A DNA stretch of 64,000 nucleotides, taken from Neocallimastix lanati (nom. inval.). Lineage: Eukaryota > Neocallimastigomycota > Neocallimastigomycetes > Neocallimastigales > Neocallimastigaceae. The position numbers and the translations under genes were made by a program. Position 1 is the first letter of the stretch, and each line of letters starts with the position of its first letter. The DNA is taken from NCBI GenBank assembly GCA_016946835.1, contig JACVTC010000032.1:702001-766000 (forward strand), read 5' to 3'. The notes under the pieces are model-generated. The model worked only from the letters and a program-made list of their open reading frames with translations. It had not been told where the DNA came from and searched no databases. This document shows, one piece after another, positions 25,148 through 38,300 of the stretch.

Positions 25148-25762
25148 ATGTATATAGTGATACAATGGCTATATTTGACCAAATTCTACTATGAGTACTT
25201 ATGCTTTATCTCAAGATCAAAGCATTCCTCTTATTGCCGGTATCTATTCTTACAGATTAAATCATTTGCAAAATGGAGTAAATCAAACTGTATTATAAAG
25301 GATCTTATTAAATCTATTCCCAAAATGCCTTATTATTCCTGGACTAAAGAATCTAAAACTTTGTACAAAAAAATCAAAAAATATAAATGTGTAAAATATG
25401 ACAATATTTTAGAACGTTATTGGAAATCAGTTTCTAAATTTCAAAATATTAAAGGTCAAAACTACGATAGTAACATGTTCTCAAATAATAAAGCTATAAT
25501 TATGCTTAGCTTAAAATATCCCCAATTCAACTTAGGGTTTTCGTGGATTATACGTTTACGCTATAGTTATAAATACAATACTACTACTTTTGCTATTAGA
25601 ATGGGTAGAGTTTCAGAAGATTGTCTCAAGACTTGCCCCTGCTGTGGCGAAGGTAATCAATCTTTTGAGTATTGGATTTTTAAATGTGACACTCCTACAT
25701 CTTTTAGATGGAATTCTTTAAATTTCATCGATGATCAATCCATTTATCATAATGGATTTTAA
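25148..25762 (+). mobile_element. LINE-type (non-LTR) retrotransposon 3' ORF fragment
   Basis: A 204-codon open frame whose C-terminal part carries CPCCGEGNQSFEYWIFKC, a Cys-Cys-His/Tyr-Cys knuckle like the one found downstream of the reverse transcriptase in many non-LTR elements (pattern CPxC..ES..H.L..C). The usual His is replaced by Tyr here. No RT catalytic motif is present, so this is a 5'-truncated tail. The stretch 25510-25730 is clearly less AT-biased than the flanks. It ends directly against a copia-like element. No poly(A) tail or target duplication is visible. Confidence 0.6.
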
Positions 25763-27520
25763 ATGAATGAAAACAAACAGAATAATATTAATCCCAAAGA
25801 TAATACATATTTAATGTAATGGATGAATACAATAATGAAAATATGTTAGATAATAATTTAGAAAATAAAAAAAAAAAAAAATTGACAAAGAAAAAATTAA
25901 TGAAGATTAAAATTCAAAAAAAATAATAATATGAGATTCTGAATTACGAAAATAATCAGTTCTCTAAAATTGAAATAAAAAGCAGATTAAAATTTAGCTG
26001 AAAATTAAAAGGAAATACTCATAAATTCAAATATTAAAGAAAGTATAAAGATAATAAAAAACGAAAGCCATGCTTATATTCTACATGAAAATAATGGTGT
26101 TATAATAATAGAAATAACTAACATAATGGGTATAAACATAACAAAAAATGATTTTATTAATAAAAATGTGAAAAAAAGTTTTATTAATAAAATTTGAATA
26201 ATAATTTTAAAAAATTTTAAATTTAAGAATAAATTTATCTAAATCAAATCTTAATAATTATGAAATTGTAAACCAGAAACTTATTGAAAATAAAATTAAA
26301 ACAACCAAAAAAATATGGTTAATACGAAGGGATGAAAAATTAAATTTAGAAAAAAACAAAATATATGAAAATATTAAAATTAAAGCCTATAATTCTGAAA
26401 ATAAATCTGAAGATAATTTAAGTAATCTGGAAACTTTAGATAAAAGAAAATTAAGGAAAACCAAAGAAAAGGATATTAAATGTAATATTAAAAAGAACAA
26501 TAAAATTATCGATAAGAAAGTAAACAAAAATGACAAAATTTATAACGAAAAAACAAAAAAGCTATGGAAAACCAATAAAAAAAAAATTATAAATCGATGG
26601 AAGAAAGATAAATGAAGGATAGAACACCTATATTAAATAAATCATTTTTTGAGAAGAAAACAGATTCAAATGAAATGAAAACCTCAAGAGAAATAGAGTT
26701 AATAATATTAAAACGTTAATTCCAAAGAATTATGAAAAATGTATGAATTCAAAAAATGCCCACAAATGGAAAGATGCAATAAACAAAGAATTACAAAATT
26801 TATATGGAAATAATGTTATGAAAAATGTGGAAAATAAAAATATTCCAAAAGACATTAAACTACTCGATATTAAATGGGTTTTTACTATTAAAGATAATGG
26901 TATATATAAAGCAAGATTGGTCGTCAGAGGTTTTCGACAAATTAAAGGTGTTGATTTATACCTGTACCTATTCTCCTATAATAGAAATGAATAGTTTTAG
27001 ATTAACAATTGCTATTGCATTAATATATAAATGGGTTTTAAAACAAACTGATATTAAAGCTTCATTTTTTGAATGCTAATCTAGATGAGAAAATTCATGA
27101 TCGAATTTTATTGGGTGATAAAAACTTCAATTGGGGAAAAAAAATAGATTATTACAAAAGGCTCTCTATGGACTCAAACAAGCTTATTGAGATGCAGATT
27201 TCGTCGATGATTGGTTATATCTTTGTATTAGAATATAGCCCAATATCGTGAAAATCAAGTAATAAGAATAATATAACTTTATCAATTACAAAAGCCGAAT
27301 ATTCAAGTTTAATAGAATATACAAAACAAGCTATGTGGATAAAAAGATTAATAAATGAATTATTTAACAAAGGTATTAGAATTAATATTAAAATAGATAA
27401 TAAACCATTTAAGGATATAGCTGAAAATGAAAAAGAAAAAGGATGAACCAAATATATAGATATAAAATACAAATATATTCAAGATGAAATTATAAAAAAT
27501 AAAATAAATTATAATTAATA
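25763..27520 (+). mobile_element. Decayed, internally deleted Ty1/copia retrotransposon
   Basis: A copia pol remnant with many stops and shifts. 25763-26740 is Lys/Asn/Glu-rich and unrecognisable (perhaps integrase C-terminal linker). 26743-26965 reads HKWKDAINKELQNLYGNN, LLDIKWVFTIKDNGIYKARL and VVRGFRQIKGVDL, the start of copia RT. Another frame continues TYSPIIEMNSFRLTIAIALI and KQTDIKASFF. 27141-27195 reads KKIDYYKRLSMDSNKLI with LYGLKQA in the alternate frame. The sequence then jumps to DADF and SMIGYIFVLEYSPIS (27196-27250), which lies near RNase H, so the YVDD catalytic region is missing. RNase H follows: NITLSITKAEYSSLIEYTKQ, MWIKRLINEL and TKYIDIKYKYIQDE, with TGA replacing Trp in PIS(W)KS and TGA just before TKYIDI. 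No LTRs are recognised. Confidence 0.8.
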
Positions 27521-27571
27521 ATTATAAAAATCATCCAATCTTAATCTTTATTTTTATTTTTATTATTTTTT

Positions 27572-27616
<45 letters not shown>

Positions 27617-28026
27617 GGTATAGTTTATTTACATTTAATATAATTTTTAAAACTGAATAAAATTAAATTAATTATTTTATAATTTACATAAAAAAATAAA
27701 ATAAAATAAAATAAAATAAAATAAAATAAAATAAAATATATAAAAAAAAAAAAAAGAAAAAAAAAAGAAGATAAAACATTTATTATTAATGACAGTATAC
27801 TTTAATATATTATTATTAATAGATATAATATTTTATTTTGTTTTATTCTAAGTAATTGCTAATGCTTTAAATATTTATTTTTGTAATAATTATTCTATAT
27901 ATAATTAAGCATTCTCATGTTTATAGTAATTAAACTCGTGAACTTCCCTATTTAATTATTCAATGAAATATTAATTTTATATTAGATCATTTTATCTGAT
28001 GAATTGATTTAATTATATAAAAATAT
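27521..28026. other. Simple-sequence spacer
   Basis: Contains a T run of about 43 (27571-27613), an (AAAAT)n array (27688-27738) and A/G runs. No gene seen. Confidence 0.7.
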
Positions 28027-28319
28027 TTAATAAATATCAATATTTACCCAATTAATATAATCAGGACTTTCACAAGCTTCATATTCATCAATAAGTTCTT
28101 GAACAATTTCTCTATATAAAATATTAATAATTATTTTAAATAATTTTAATTTATATATATTATAATATTTTATTAATTAATGTATTCAGTTTAATTATTT
28201 ACTTGGAAGAATCAAATTCTTCAAGACCGTCAGAAAATATTCTAGTTTTCTTATATTGATCTAAGAAAGCACCACGTTTTCTAAGTTTGTCATACTGATC
28301 AATTGTGCGTTTAAATAAC

Positions 28320-28358
<39 letters not shown>

Positions 28359-31293
28359 CATTTACAATAAATATATATATATAATAAAATAATTTAAAAA
28401 TTATAATTATCATGATTAGTTGTATTTCTATTATATATATATATTGATTGACTTACAGATGATATACTGGTATGATTGGCTAACATTAAACCTGAAACTC
28501 TGTGATGTGTTTCAATATATGGACTTTTACGTGAAATTGCAACTTGTATACTTGCTGGACCCCATGGAATAAATTGTGCAAGACGACGTTCTCTTATTCT
28601 TAATAAACTTTTGTGAACCTTTTTAAATTAAAATATTATTGATGAATTATTTTAATTGATATTAATAAATAAATATATAAATACAACAGAAATAAATAAA
28701 TAAATATATAAATAAATAAAAATAAAATGATTTAAAAAAATACTTCAGTAGGATCTGCTTCTCCTTGAATAATATTCATAATAGATATATAACAATTTTT
28801 TTTTGTTGAAACCGTTGATACCATTCTATTTTTTGGTTGAAGAAGACGCCTCATAACATCTAATACTGTTGTTTTTCTTACACTTTTAGTCTTATAATAT
28901 TTAATTATAATCATCGTTTTAAAATAATTGATTAGAATAAAAATAAATGTTTTATTTATTTTTATTTATAGTTCATAAATTAAAAAAAAATATGAATAAT
29001 TTAATTACTTGATCGGCTGGATCAGTAAATGGCGTATATGAGGTCATTAAATAATGACATCTTGGTGTTGGAATCAATGAAGACATTAAACCTACAAGAT
29101 CATTATTCATATAACCTGGATATCTTAAAGTAGTTGTACTTGCACTCATAACAGTTGAAACCTTTATATAAAAATCAAAAAAAAAAAAAAAAAAAAAATA
29201 AAAAGAATTAAAATTTATTCAATAATTCAATAATAAATTTATATAAAACATACTAATTGATTTGCTTGAGCAAACGTTGGATTCTTGTAATGTAGTTTAT
29301 CAGCTGCAATTCTATTTAATGCTATATTATCAAGTACAACCTTTTATTATTATATAAGTTTTAAAAGCTGATTAGTAAATCGATTAAGAAAAATTAATAA
29401 AAGTATTTTTCATATAGTCATTACTATTGAAATTAGTTCGACTAATTGTAATAATAATACTTTGAAATACTCACTACGCAATCTGCATTAGTTGTTAATC
29501 TTTTTAAACTTAATAATGAATTATATGGTTGTACAATAACAGCTTCTTCATTATTAGGAAAAACCGAATATGTTTGAATTAATTTCTTTGGATAACGATC
29601 ATTTAGATTTTCTAATAAATATGATCCTAAGCCAGATCCTGTACCACCTGCAATAGAATGAAGAAGCATAAAACCCTTATTTATTAAATATTATAATATT
29701 TATTTATTAAATATCATAATATTTAAAATTGTATTTGTATTGATTAATACTCCAAAAAAAAAAAAAAAAATCTATAAATGTGATTATTATTTTTATTATT
29801 TGAAATTGAGATATTATTTAATAAATACTTCTAAACTGTCACTTCCATCTGCTTCTCTATCAATCATTTCTATTATGTCTTCATGAAGTTGTTCTCCTTG
29901 TTCATAGCCAACTGCCCAAATATTACCTGCACCACCTCCATCAGGTGATAAATATATATTTTCAGGATTATATAATCGATCATAATCAGATTGTAATATA
30001 TTATTGATTACCTATTAATTAATGAATAAATCATTAATAAATATGTAATTTTAAATAATAAAAAAATATTTTTATAAATTAATAATGATAAACATGCAAA
30101 ATAAATAAATAAATAAATAAATAAATAAAAAAAAAAAAAAAAAAAAAAATAAATATAAAAATAATAAATAATAAATAATAAAATATAAGAACAGAAAAAA
30201 AATATATTAAACTATTAAATTATTATATTTTCTTCCATTATTTTCATTCTCTACTTAATTTTTAATTTCAATTAAATGTATAATTGCTTTTAATTTTAAT
30301 TATAATTTTATATAATAATATTTAAAAAAAATTAAGTAATTACTCTTGGTTCAAGATCCAATAATATAGCTCTTGGAACATACTTTTCATCATCAGCCTT
30401 TTATAATAATAATAATAATAATAAATAATAAGTACAAAAATATATATTATAATAGAATCATAAGATATTACTACTGAATACTATATATATTTTTAAATAA
30501 AAATTTCGATTTAAATCATATATATAATTAATACCTGATAAAAAAATACATCTTTACGATCATTTCCATCGTTATCACTAACTTTTAAAATTCCATCTTT
30601 ACTAATTCCATGTTCTTTACATAGTTGGGCCCAAAATTCCATTCCAACTGTTAATATTTAGTTCATTATATATATATATAATAAAGAGCAAATAAATATT
30701 TTAGTAATTTATCCAATAATATATCATTAATAATTATTTAGAAAAAGCCATTTTTTGTATCAATAAAAAAGAAGTTATTAATTTTTAATTGAATTTTAAT
30801 AAGATTTATTCAATTTTTATATTGACTAATATTTAATAAAATTAATATCATCATTATTTAATGTATAAAATTAAATTTGATTAAATAAATTTTAATCATA
30901 TTTAATCAAATAGGAATTACCATATATAAATATATTTATATATATTTATATATATTTGGTTTTTTAATAATTTCAATTAAAATACCAAATAATATTAATT
31001 TGAAATGTAATTTTGTAAACTTATATATTATTTGTTGCTTATTTTTCTTAAGTATATAATGCATATGAAATTTATATCTTCTTATTCATACTAGTGAAAT
31101 ATGTTGAATGTATTGATTGAATTTTTATAAAATTTAATTGTTTTTTGTCATTAACATCATTCATTAACAAATTACTTTTGTTTAAAATTAGAAAAATCCA
31201 GTAAATAAAATATTTATTTTTAAATTTATTTTTAATATTATTACTTTGATTTCCACATTGCCCTGCTTGTAATGTGATAATTTCTCGAGGCAT
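28027..31293 (-). CDS. Gamma-tubulin, 11 exons
   Basis: GTPase that nucleates microtubules in the gamma-tubulin ring complex at spindle pole bodies. Exons from the 5' end: 31293-31245, 30647-30535, 30397-30344, 30011-29829, 29675-29475, 29340-29254, 29161-29009, 28890-28744, 28618-28457, 28318-28203, 28111-28027. All are GT..AG (exon 5 uses GTGAGT) and phases agree, giving 449 residues against about 451 in animals. Motifs: [20 protein letters not shown] at the N terminus, [15 protein letters not shown] (gamma-type insert), [18 protein letters not shown] (the nucleotide-binding glycine loop), [33 protein letters not shown], and [13 protein letters not shown] at the C terminus. After that Trp I read a six-codon tail (VNIDIY) to TAA; GTAAAT at this point could instead be a donor to a further exon. 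Intron 1 is about 596 bp, long for this locus. Confidence 0.95.
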
Positions 31294-31720
31294 TTTATTA
31301 AAGTTTTATATATATTCAAATCTTGAAATTAAAAATATCTATTTTACTTAATTTTATAAGATACAATAAAAATAATATAAAACTAAAATATGATATATCT
31401 TAGGTAATATTAATTATCATTTTTAAATATTTTTAAATATTTTTAAATATTTTAATATATTTAATAAATGTATACATTTTATTTTAATTAATACATTTGG
31501 AAAATTTTATAAAATTATAAAAATTAATTAAAAAAAAAATAATAATAATAAAAAATAAGAAATAAATTAAAAAATATAAATTTTCTAAATGAAATATTCC
31601 ATATTCCATACATATCCAATTAAGTTAAAAATAAAGTTAAGAAATTTATTAAATAATATTAATTTGAATAGTTAAAATTTAATTAAAAAAAAAAAAAAAA
31701 TAAAAAAATAAATAATTGAA
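31294..31720. other. AT-rich 5' flank of gamma-tubulin
   Basis: Presumed promoter region; three TTTTTAAATA-type repeats lie at about 31421-31452. No gene. Confidence 0.5.
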
Positions 31721-32075
31721 TATGAATATAAAGTACAGATTGAATAAAACAAATTAAATTAAATAATGAATTTAAATATGAAGTGCAGATTGAATAGAAT
31801 AGATTAGAATAAAATAAAATAAAATAAAATAAATAGTTGAATTTAAATATAAAGTACGAATTAAATAAAATAAAATGAAATAAAATAAATAGTTGAATAT
31901 GAATATAAAGTACAGATTGAATAAAATAAAATAAAATAAAATAAATAGTTGAAATATTAAATATGAAGTACAGATTGAATAAAATAAAATAAAATAAAAT
32001 AAATAGTTGAAATATTAAATATGAAGTACAGATTGAATAAAATAAAATAAAATAAAATAAAGTAAAATAAAAAAA
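31720..32075. repeat. Composite minisatellite, inverted copy of the 51-55 kb unit
   Basis: About seven units of (TAAAA)n followed by a spacer containing TAGTTGAATA..AAAGTACAGATTGAATA. Reverse-complemented, the spacer is the ATTCAATCTGTACTTTATAT unit of the large array at 51-55 kb and of the single copy at 8.28 kb. Several spacer variants alternate (GAATATGAATATAAAG, GAAATATTAAATATGAAG). It ends in (TA)n and T-run sequence at 32084-32136. Confidence 0.85.
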
Positions 32076-32084
32076 TACTTAATA

Positions 32085-32136
<52 letters not shown>

Positions 32137-32137
<1 letters not shown>

Positions 32138-34570
32138 AATCATTATAGTTATTGATTGCAAGAAGAAATAAAATATTTAAATATTAGAATGATTATACTT
32201 AAAACGAAGAAATGAAATTCCATTAATTAAATGTATTATATTCGAAAAGTTTATAATTAAATACATGAAATTAATTACTATAATACAATAAAATTTTGAT
32301 ATAGTAGTAATTTTTATTAATATTTATTATAATATTAAGAAATTATATGTATATAAATTTTAACCAAAGATATTAACAAATATATATTCTTCAATTTAAA
32401 TGGTGAAAAAAATATTAAAATTGAAATTTCGCATTTTTATCACTTAAACAATTCAAAATTGAAATATTCAATTTCAAATTTTATTTTAAAAAATTATTGT
32501 AAAAACTGTATATATATTATACATCAAATAATAATTATTATGTACAAGTAAAGAATTATAATTTTATCTATATTAAATTCATTACAAAATATTATAATTT
32601 ATAAATATAAACTATTATATATTTATTTTATATATTTAACATAATATTCAAAAAAAACAATATTTTAGTAGATTATAAATTAAAATTATATATAAAAGAT
32701 TCAATATTAACGTTTAGAAACTTTAATTTTGTTAAATAAATATTTAAATATGACTAATATTATTTAATATATAATTTAATTATGAATATTTAAAAAAAGT
32801 GTAATGCTAAAATATTCATGGTTTATTTCATATATATAGTAGCTTGTCTAATTTTTTAGATGAATAATACTAAATTATTTTTAGATCATTATATAAATGA
32901 AAAAAGATAATTTTATTTATAATCGTTATTAATCACATCGACAGAATTTTTTTTATTATTAATTAAATTGCGATGTTTTCTTTTATATATTTATGAAGAT
33001 ATCCATAAATATGATACTTGGAGTAATTAATTAAATATACCTATATAATATGTTTTACAAATTAAAATTATATATTATAATATATTTAAAATTAATAAAT
33101 TTATAGTTTTTATTTAAAAATGTTTTTCTTTAATACCATAAAAACTTGTTTTTTTATTTTATTATTAAATATGCTAAGTTAATTATTAGTTTTTCTAACA
33201 TAATTATTTATTTCAAATTTACATTATTTGTTAATAAGACTTTTATTTATTTTGAATGTTAATTTATTATCATTTATAATTATTACTTTATTATATATAA
33301 CATTCTTATTTAAATGATAATTTATTATTATTTATAATTTTTTTTTTATTTTATTATATTTTTTAATATTTATTAAATTTTTTATATTAGGTATATATTT
33401 TAATTTATTATTAATATATAGATTATACATTAATATATTAACTATTTCTAATATATTGTTAATCATAATTAAGAATAAAAAAAAAAAGAAAATCATTTTA
33501 AAAAATATAAAATTCATATTATTAATATATTATTTTTTTGTTAATATTATAAAAATGTAGAATTATTATAATTTTGATATTAATAAATCAGTAAAACACA
33601 ATAAAAAAATACCATATAAAGTAAAAAGGAATTTTTTTGTTTTACTAATTATATTTATTTTTTAATTTTTATTTTATTTTTTTTTTTTTTGCATATTTTA
33701 TTTTTTTTTGCATATTTTATTTTTATATTTATTTTTTCATACTTTAAAATATTTGTTTTAATCATATAAATGCTATATAAATTAGTATATTACTATAATT
33801 GCAATTAGATTATATTATTTGCAATATTTTATTAATTTATAAATATTTTATTAGCAAATATTATGAATTAGATATAAATATTTGAATTAAATTTATATTA
33901 TTTGAAAATATATATATATATATACTTTTTTTTTCTTTATTTTTTTAAATAATATTCTATTATGCAAAATTTGTTTAAAATTCTAATTAATAATTTTTTA
34001 TAAACTATATATATAAATCTTAACTTAAATCTAATTAATAACATATAATTTACTTTTGTATCGACAGTGTCTTATTATTTAATAAAAGAGAAAATATTTA
34101 AACATTAATACAAAATTATAATATAATATTTATAACAACTTCGTTATTTTTTTGAAAAAAACTACCTTCATTAAAATTAATAACAGACCATTAAATATTA
34201 TAAAATAGTATTATCAGACCATTATATAATACAATAAAATATAATATTATATATCATATATAAATTAAGCAATAACCATAAATATAAATTTATATATCAC
34301 ACATCAAAAATCTTATCAGGCATTTTTTTATATATATAATATTTTATAGTAAATATAAATCATTTTAATTATTTATATACATAATAAATAGTATTTATTA
34401 TTTTTAAAAAAATTTAAAGTTAATTATTATTATATAAGGATTAATTATTAATATCTTTTTTTTTTGTTTTTTGTTTTCAATGAAATATATATATATATAT
34501 ACTATTATTATTTCTAATTAATTAAAAATATTAATAATAGATTTTTTTTTTTTCTTTCTTTCTTTTTTTT

Positions 34571-34616
<46 letters not shown>

Positions 34617-35329
34617 TATATATATGTATATTATTATAATTATTAAAAAAATTATATTTTAAAAATAAGATATTATTTAAAATATTTTTTTAGAGTAATA
34701 GTAAATTTATTGTATTTCTATTTTTATTTATTATTATTATTATTATTATTTTTATTTATAACTTTAATTTTAATATATTTTTTAAGCATTTGCATAGTAA
34801 TCAGTAATCACATACATTAAAACATTTTATCATATTATATTTTATTATTAATAATTTAATTTAAATATTTTCAATTCTATATACATATAACTATCAAAAG
34901 TATTTATATTATTTACTTAAGACTAAAGAGTAAATTATATACATATAAAAAATATAGAATATATGAATTACAAATAATATCAAAAATCAAAAATAAGTTA
35001 TAAATTAAAATAATTTTGAATTTTGCTTAAACTATGAACCTTACTTTATATAATACAAGTACAATTTAAAAAATATTTAGAATAACAACAAAAATTAGAA
35101 AAAAGTTTAAATAGAAAACAAAAATAAAAAGGAAACTAAAAATATATAAAAAAAATTAAAGGTGTAAAAGAGGCAAATAATAAATAAAAATATTAATTAA
35201 TAATAATAATTTTAACAAATAAAAATATATTATAAAAACAAAAAAAACAATTTTAAATTTTTTATTTATTTATTTATTTTTTTTAAATAAAAGAAAATAA
35301 ATAACAATATCAATAATTATAATTATAGG
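32137..35329. other. 3.2-kb intergenic stretch, no gene seen
   Basis: Extremely AT-rich. Long T/C tract at 34539-34613, (TA)n just after it, and several T runs. Short open frames here are low-complexity I/L/F/N and not credible genes. Confidence 0.55.
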
Positions 35330-38300
35330 ATGAGCACCTTAATAAAATTAAATTATACTACATTTAGTAGTATAAAGCAAAAAAAATATTTCCAAACCAA
35401 AAGAAAATATAAAAAGACATTAAAAATTAATCCGAAGACTGTAGAAAGCAATTTATCAAATAAAATAAAAATAACTCATAATGAAGGAAAATATTTAAAA
35501 TCTAAAAAGTTATCAAAAAAAGTAAATAGCAATAAGAATTACTCTAATTCAAAAAAATTTTTAAAACTTAAAAAGTTGAATAGAATTGTTAAAACATCCA
35601 AAAGAACTAAAAAATTCAATTTACATAATAAAAGAAACCAAAATCTTATATGTACAAAAAAGTCATTTTTCAAAAATAGTCAGAATGGGCACACAAATTA
35701 TAGAAGTCACTTTAGAAAGAGTATTAAACCAAAATATAAGTTTATATCAGTAAAAAAAAGATGTATTATAACTTGTTTAAAAAATTTACCATTATATAAA
35801 AATTTTTTGAATAAAAATTCATTTTTATATAGGAAGATATTTTCATTAAAAAGAAAAAATTTAACTTATGAATCAAAAAGAATAATAGATATTTTTGAAA
35901 ATTTACAGAATGATAATATCTATTCTCAACTTAAATGTGATAATTCAAAAAAAAATAGTTATTGTAAATTAGAATATCAAACACAAAAACGAAAACATCA
36001 ACTATCATCAATTTTTATTCATTTAATATATCAATTTAACAATTTTGATTCTGTTGTTGTAAGAAATAATGGTAATATAAATAAGTGTTATATATATATA
36101 TATTTTATTTTAAAAAAAATGTATATAAAAATCTCATTATCTTATTATTAATCATAAATAATTTATTTTTATAATAAATATTATTTATTATAAATATATA
36201 TATTCATTTCATTATATATACCAGAAAAATATAGTTCATACGTTATGAATAATGAGTTTTTGAATCTAATAAAAGAAAATTATAATATATCAAATTCTTA
36301 TTTATTATGTTATAATTATTTCTTGTATAAATCTGTAAATAAAATCAATGCTATCCAAAAAGAAGTTAATTTATTGATATCAAAAATACCAATATACCAA
36401 TATGATATTTCTAATACGAATTTTGAAAAATATAGTATATCATCAATAAATTTGGATACTGTAGAAAAATATCAATTATTTAAAATTACTATGAATTTTT
36501 TAAACAGTATATATGATTCCTATTATAAATTTATTTATTTCCATGGAAAATCATATTTAAAAAGCATTATAGGATTAAGGTTTATTGATGTTAACCGAAA
36601 TTTTATAACAACAAATAAATACTTTTTAAAAAATGCTAATTTGACATATAATAATAATTATATACATAACATTAACAATAGGGATATGAGTCTTTTTTTA
36701 AAATCAACTTTTTTATATAGTGGAATAATTATAAATCTTTTTTCTAAATTTAATGTAAATAATTCAAGATTAAATAATATAAGATTATTTATTATTTTAC
36801 CATATATTACGGACACATTTAATATTTTAGATATAAAAAACGTGAAGGAAATAAAAACTTATAATGCAAATGCCTATAATGCTAATTCTTGTAGTGGAAG
36901 TCATAGCTATAGTAATAATGAAAATGGAAATGGAAATAATTGTGGTAGTAATAACAATAATTATAATGGTAGATGTCATGATTATGACGGTAATTCAAAT
37001 AGCTCAAATGGTGGTGAAAGTAATAATAACGAAAATAACAACAATAACAACAATAACAACCACAATAATAATAATAATAGTGATGATTGTGATAAAGGAA
37101 ATAGTGGTAATAATAAGAAAAGTGATAAAAATAATTCTAATAAGAGTAATAATAACAATAATAGTAATAAAAATAATGGAGGTGATAACAGTAGTAATAA
37201 CAATAATAATAATAACAATAACAATAATAATAATAAAAAGAATAAAATTAGTAAGACTGAATCTACTAAGAAATCTGAGAGTAAACATAAGGAAAAAGAT
37301 GATTATAGACATGATCGACATGATAAAAGAGAAAGAAATGAACATTCTAGGAAACGAAATTATAGATCAAAAAATCATGACAAAGATAAAAAATCAAAGA
37401 ATGAAGATTCATTGAAAAGTAACAATAAAAAGCATCTTTCCAAAACCCAAATTAATAATGAAGAAAAAGTAAAATCTTATAAGAAGAATGATGAAACCAA
37501 AAATAAAGTGATTAATATTAATAAGAATTTACAAAATAGTACAGATCATCATAATAATGAAAATAGAGATCCTAATAAAAAAGAAAATTGTGATAATGTG
37601 AATAAAGAAAGTAATAAGAATAAAGGTAATAATAGTGAAAATATTAATCAGGATGATAATGCCCAACATGTATTAAAATATTCGTTAGCAGATGAGAAAC
37701 AAAATAGTAAAGCTTTAGAAAAGAAAGAAGAAGAAAAGGATAGTATAAAAGATAAAATACAATGCACTGAAAAAGAGAATAAAATAGTTAGAACTAATCA
37801 TAAAATTCAATGCACTGAAAAAGAGAATAAAATAAATAGAACTAATCATAAAATACAGGGTGATGTGATAGAAAATAAACTAAATAGTAGTAAACATAAA
37901 ATGCAAAATGAAAAAGAGAGTAAACTAAATAATACTAATCATAAAATACAGAGTAATGAAAAAGAAAATAGTTTTAATAATACCAACCATAAAATACTAG
38001 ATGAAGATAAAGAGAATAAAATAAATAGAACGAATCATAAAATACAGGGTGATGAGAAAGAAAATAATAAAAAAAATAGTAATCCTATAATACAAGATGA
38101 TATTAAGGAAAATAAATTAACAGATGAAAAAAGTAAGATACAACTTGATAAAAAAGGGAATAAATTAACGAATGAAAATGATAAGATGCAATTTGATGAA
38201 AAAGGTAATAAGCAAGTTGCAGTTGATAAATATCAAAAAATAAAAAAAAATGATAATAATAGTGATAAAGATACTTTAATAATGAATATTATCGAAGGAT

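Noticed and set aside
27215-27472. Minus-strand 85-codon frame over the copia RNase H
   Set aside because: Antisense shadow of the recognisable RNase H remnant on the plus strand.
33332-33517. Minus-strand 61-codon Ile/Asn/Leu frame
   Set aside because: Low-complexity AT sequence with no start or splice context.
36864-37415. Alternative frames of the Asn-rich gene, both strands
   Set aside because: AAT/AAC repeats give Ile/Met/Thr or Leu-rich shadows in other frames; the Asn frame joins properly to spliced neighbours.
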